Shown: piece after piece, positions 63,566 through 64,000 of the stretch
How positions within the stretch are numbered: position 1 is the first letter of the stretch
Layout: each line of letters starts with the position of its first letter
Notes under the pieces: generated by a model
What the model saw: only the letters and a program-made list of their open reading frames with translations
What the model was told of the DNA's origin: nothing
Database searches by the model: none
Translations under genes and position numbers: made by a program
Assembly: GCA_034401795.1 (NCBI GenBank)
Contig: CM067366.1
Coordinates: forward strand, 74,070,518 to 74,134,517
DNA length: 64,000 nucleotides
Origin: Chaetoderma sp. LZ-2023a
Taxonomy: Eukaryota > Mollusca > Caudofoveata > Chaetodermatida > Chaetodermatidae
Direction of reading: 5' to 3'

Positions 63566-63990
63566 AGCTCGACACGTGCATGCCTTGGTGCATTGCAGTG
63601 TTGCCTTCTTGCAACTATATTTTTGGGATCCAAATCCTTTACTGCAGCCACATGTGATGATGTCGATACAAGTGTCAGGAATCGGAGTTAGTGACATAAG
63701 CTTTGGAAGAAAATTTCCATTTTCTTATGTCCATCCCATGTTCTCTGATGCAGGTAGGTTTGGAACGTTACAAGTTGCTTGTTTCCACACCATTAATGAA
63801 CTCTCTGTGTGTGGAAATGCAGTGCGTCACTTGTAGGTGGCAATGCTTCTGGCGATCTACACTTGCCAAACAAAATCGCGTGTACCTTATCACAGCTATC
63901 CTCATCAGGAAGATTGTAAATCTTGCATATGAACTTCGATCACCATGTCCCAGATCTGCAAGGAGACAAGGATGAGCAAAATGCTTCCCA
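63566..63990 (-). pseudogene. C-terminal fragment of the FEN-like/CxC family (second copy)
   Basis: Minus-strand blocks, in family order: LPDEDSCDKVHAILFGKC, EALPPTSDALHFHTQRVH (about 63880-63820), then after a shift LMVWKQATCNVPNLPASENMGW (about 63810-63740), PKLMSLTPIPDTCIDIITCGCSKGFGS (about 63700-63625) and CKKATLQCTKACTC (about 63610-63570). The LPPTSDAL-H ... VWKQA and CGC ... C.C ... LQC ... C.C arrangement matches the tail of the copy at 21077-23215. At least one frameshift and one stop break it. The copy may continue beyond the window. Confidence 0.7.
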
Positions 63991-64000
63991 GGATGTTTTC

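Overview
The window is invertebrate nuclear DNA: AT-rich, intron-bearing, dense in microsatellites, hairpin-forming miniature elements and decayed retrotransposons. The repeat style (GAGCTTATGCCAT-type repeats, AGGTCA-rich GCGAGACA-bounded repeats) and the amylase sequence suggest a mollusc or another lophotrochozoan. That assignment is inference. Nothing bacterial is present: no operons, CRISPR or rRNA.

The one convincing host gene is a secreted, chloride-type animal alpha-amylase on the + strand. A TATA promoter lies at about 48.28 kb and five exons run from 48371 to 61356. All splice sites are GT/AG and all phases agree. It keeps the three catalytic acids and the chloride ligands. It lacks the GHGAGG loop and one conserved cysteine. 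Exon 5 ends in a GTGAGT donor, so a 3' exon is missing or lies beyond the window. The introns are packed with hairpin MITEs.

Layout. 1-446: minus-strand Gypsy fragment. 447-1460: three diverged direct repeats. 1914-5607: nearly full but broken LINE (LINE-A: PHD-like finger, endonuclease, RT, TTGAATC tail). 8.7-8.82 kb: compact heat-shock-type promoter motif cluster with no gene behind it. 11.5-12.4 kb: long unassigned reading frames. 12.3-20.9 kb: MITEs, diverged repeats and a minus-strand LINE end. 21.08-23.2 kb: decayed minus-strand gene of a multicopy invertebrate family (FEN/PIN-nuclease-like core plus CxC tail); a second copy of its C-terminus is at 63.57-63.99 kb. 23.26-24.4 kb: palindromic satellite. 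24.8-27.99 kb: duplications and short tandem repeats. 28.1-35.4 kb: Gypsy element with two LTRs, inserted inside a GCGAGACA-bounded repeat. 35.7-36.8 kb: LINE-A 3' end, MITE, microsatellites. 37.2-41.5 kb: Tx1/L1-like LINE-B, an inverted internal piece of LINE-A, and LINE-C. 43.7-44.3 kb: LINE-D. 45.7-47.8 kb: MITE cluster. 48.2-61.4 kb: amylase.

Two hairpin MITE families dominate. Family A (about 380-400 bp, ends AATGGACCTTTCCAG / CTGGAAAGGTCCATT) has a near-perfect central hairpin and several TGACGTCA sites. Family B (about 210-240 bp) has CCCTTT/AAAGGG ends in TTAA, as piggyBac elements do. Repeats in the window also carry perfect nuclear-receptor half-site arrangements. All retroelement frames are broken, so none looks autonomous.
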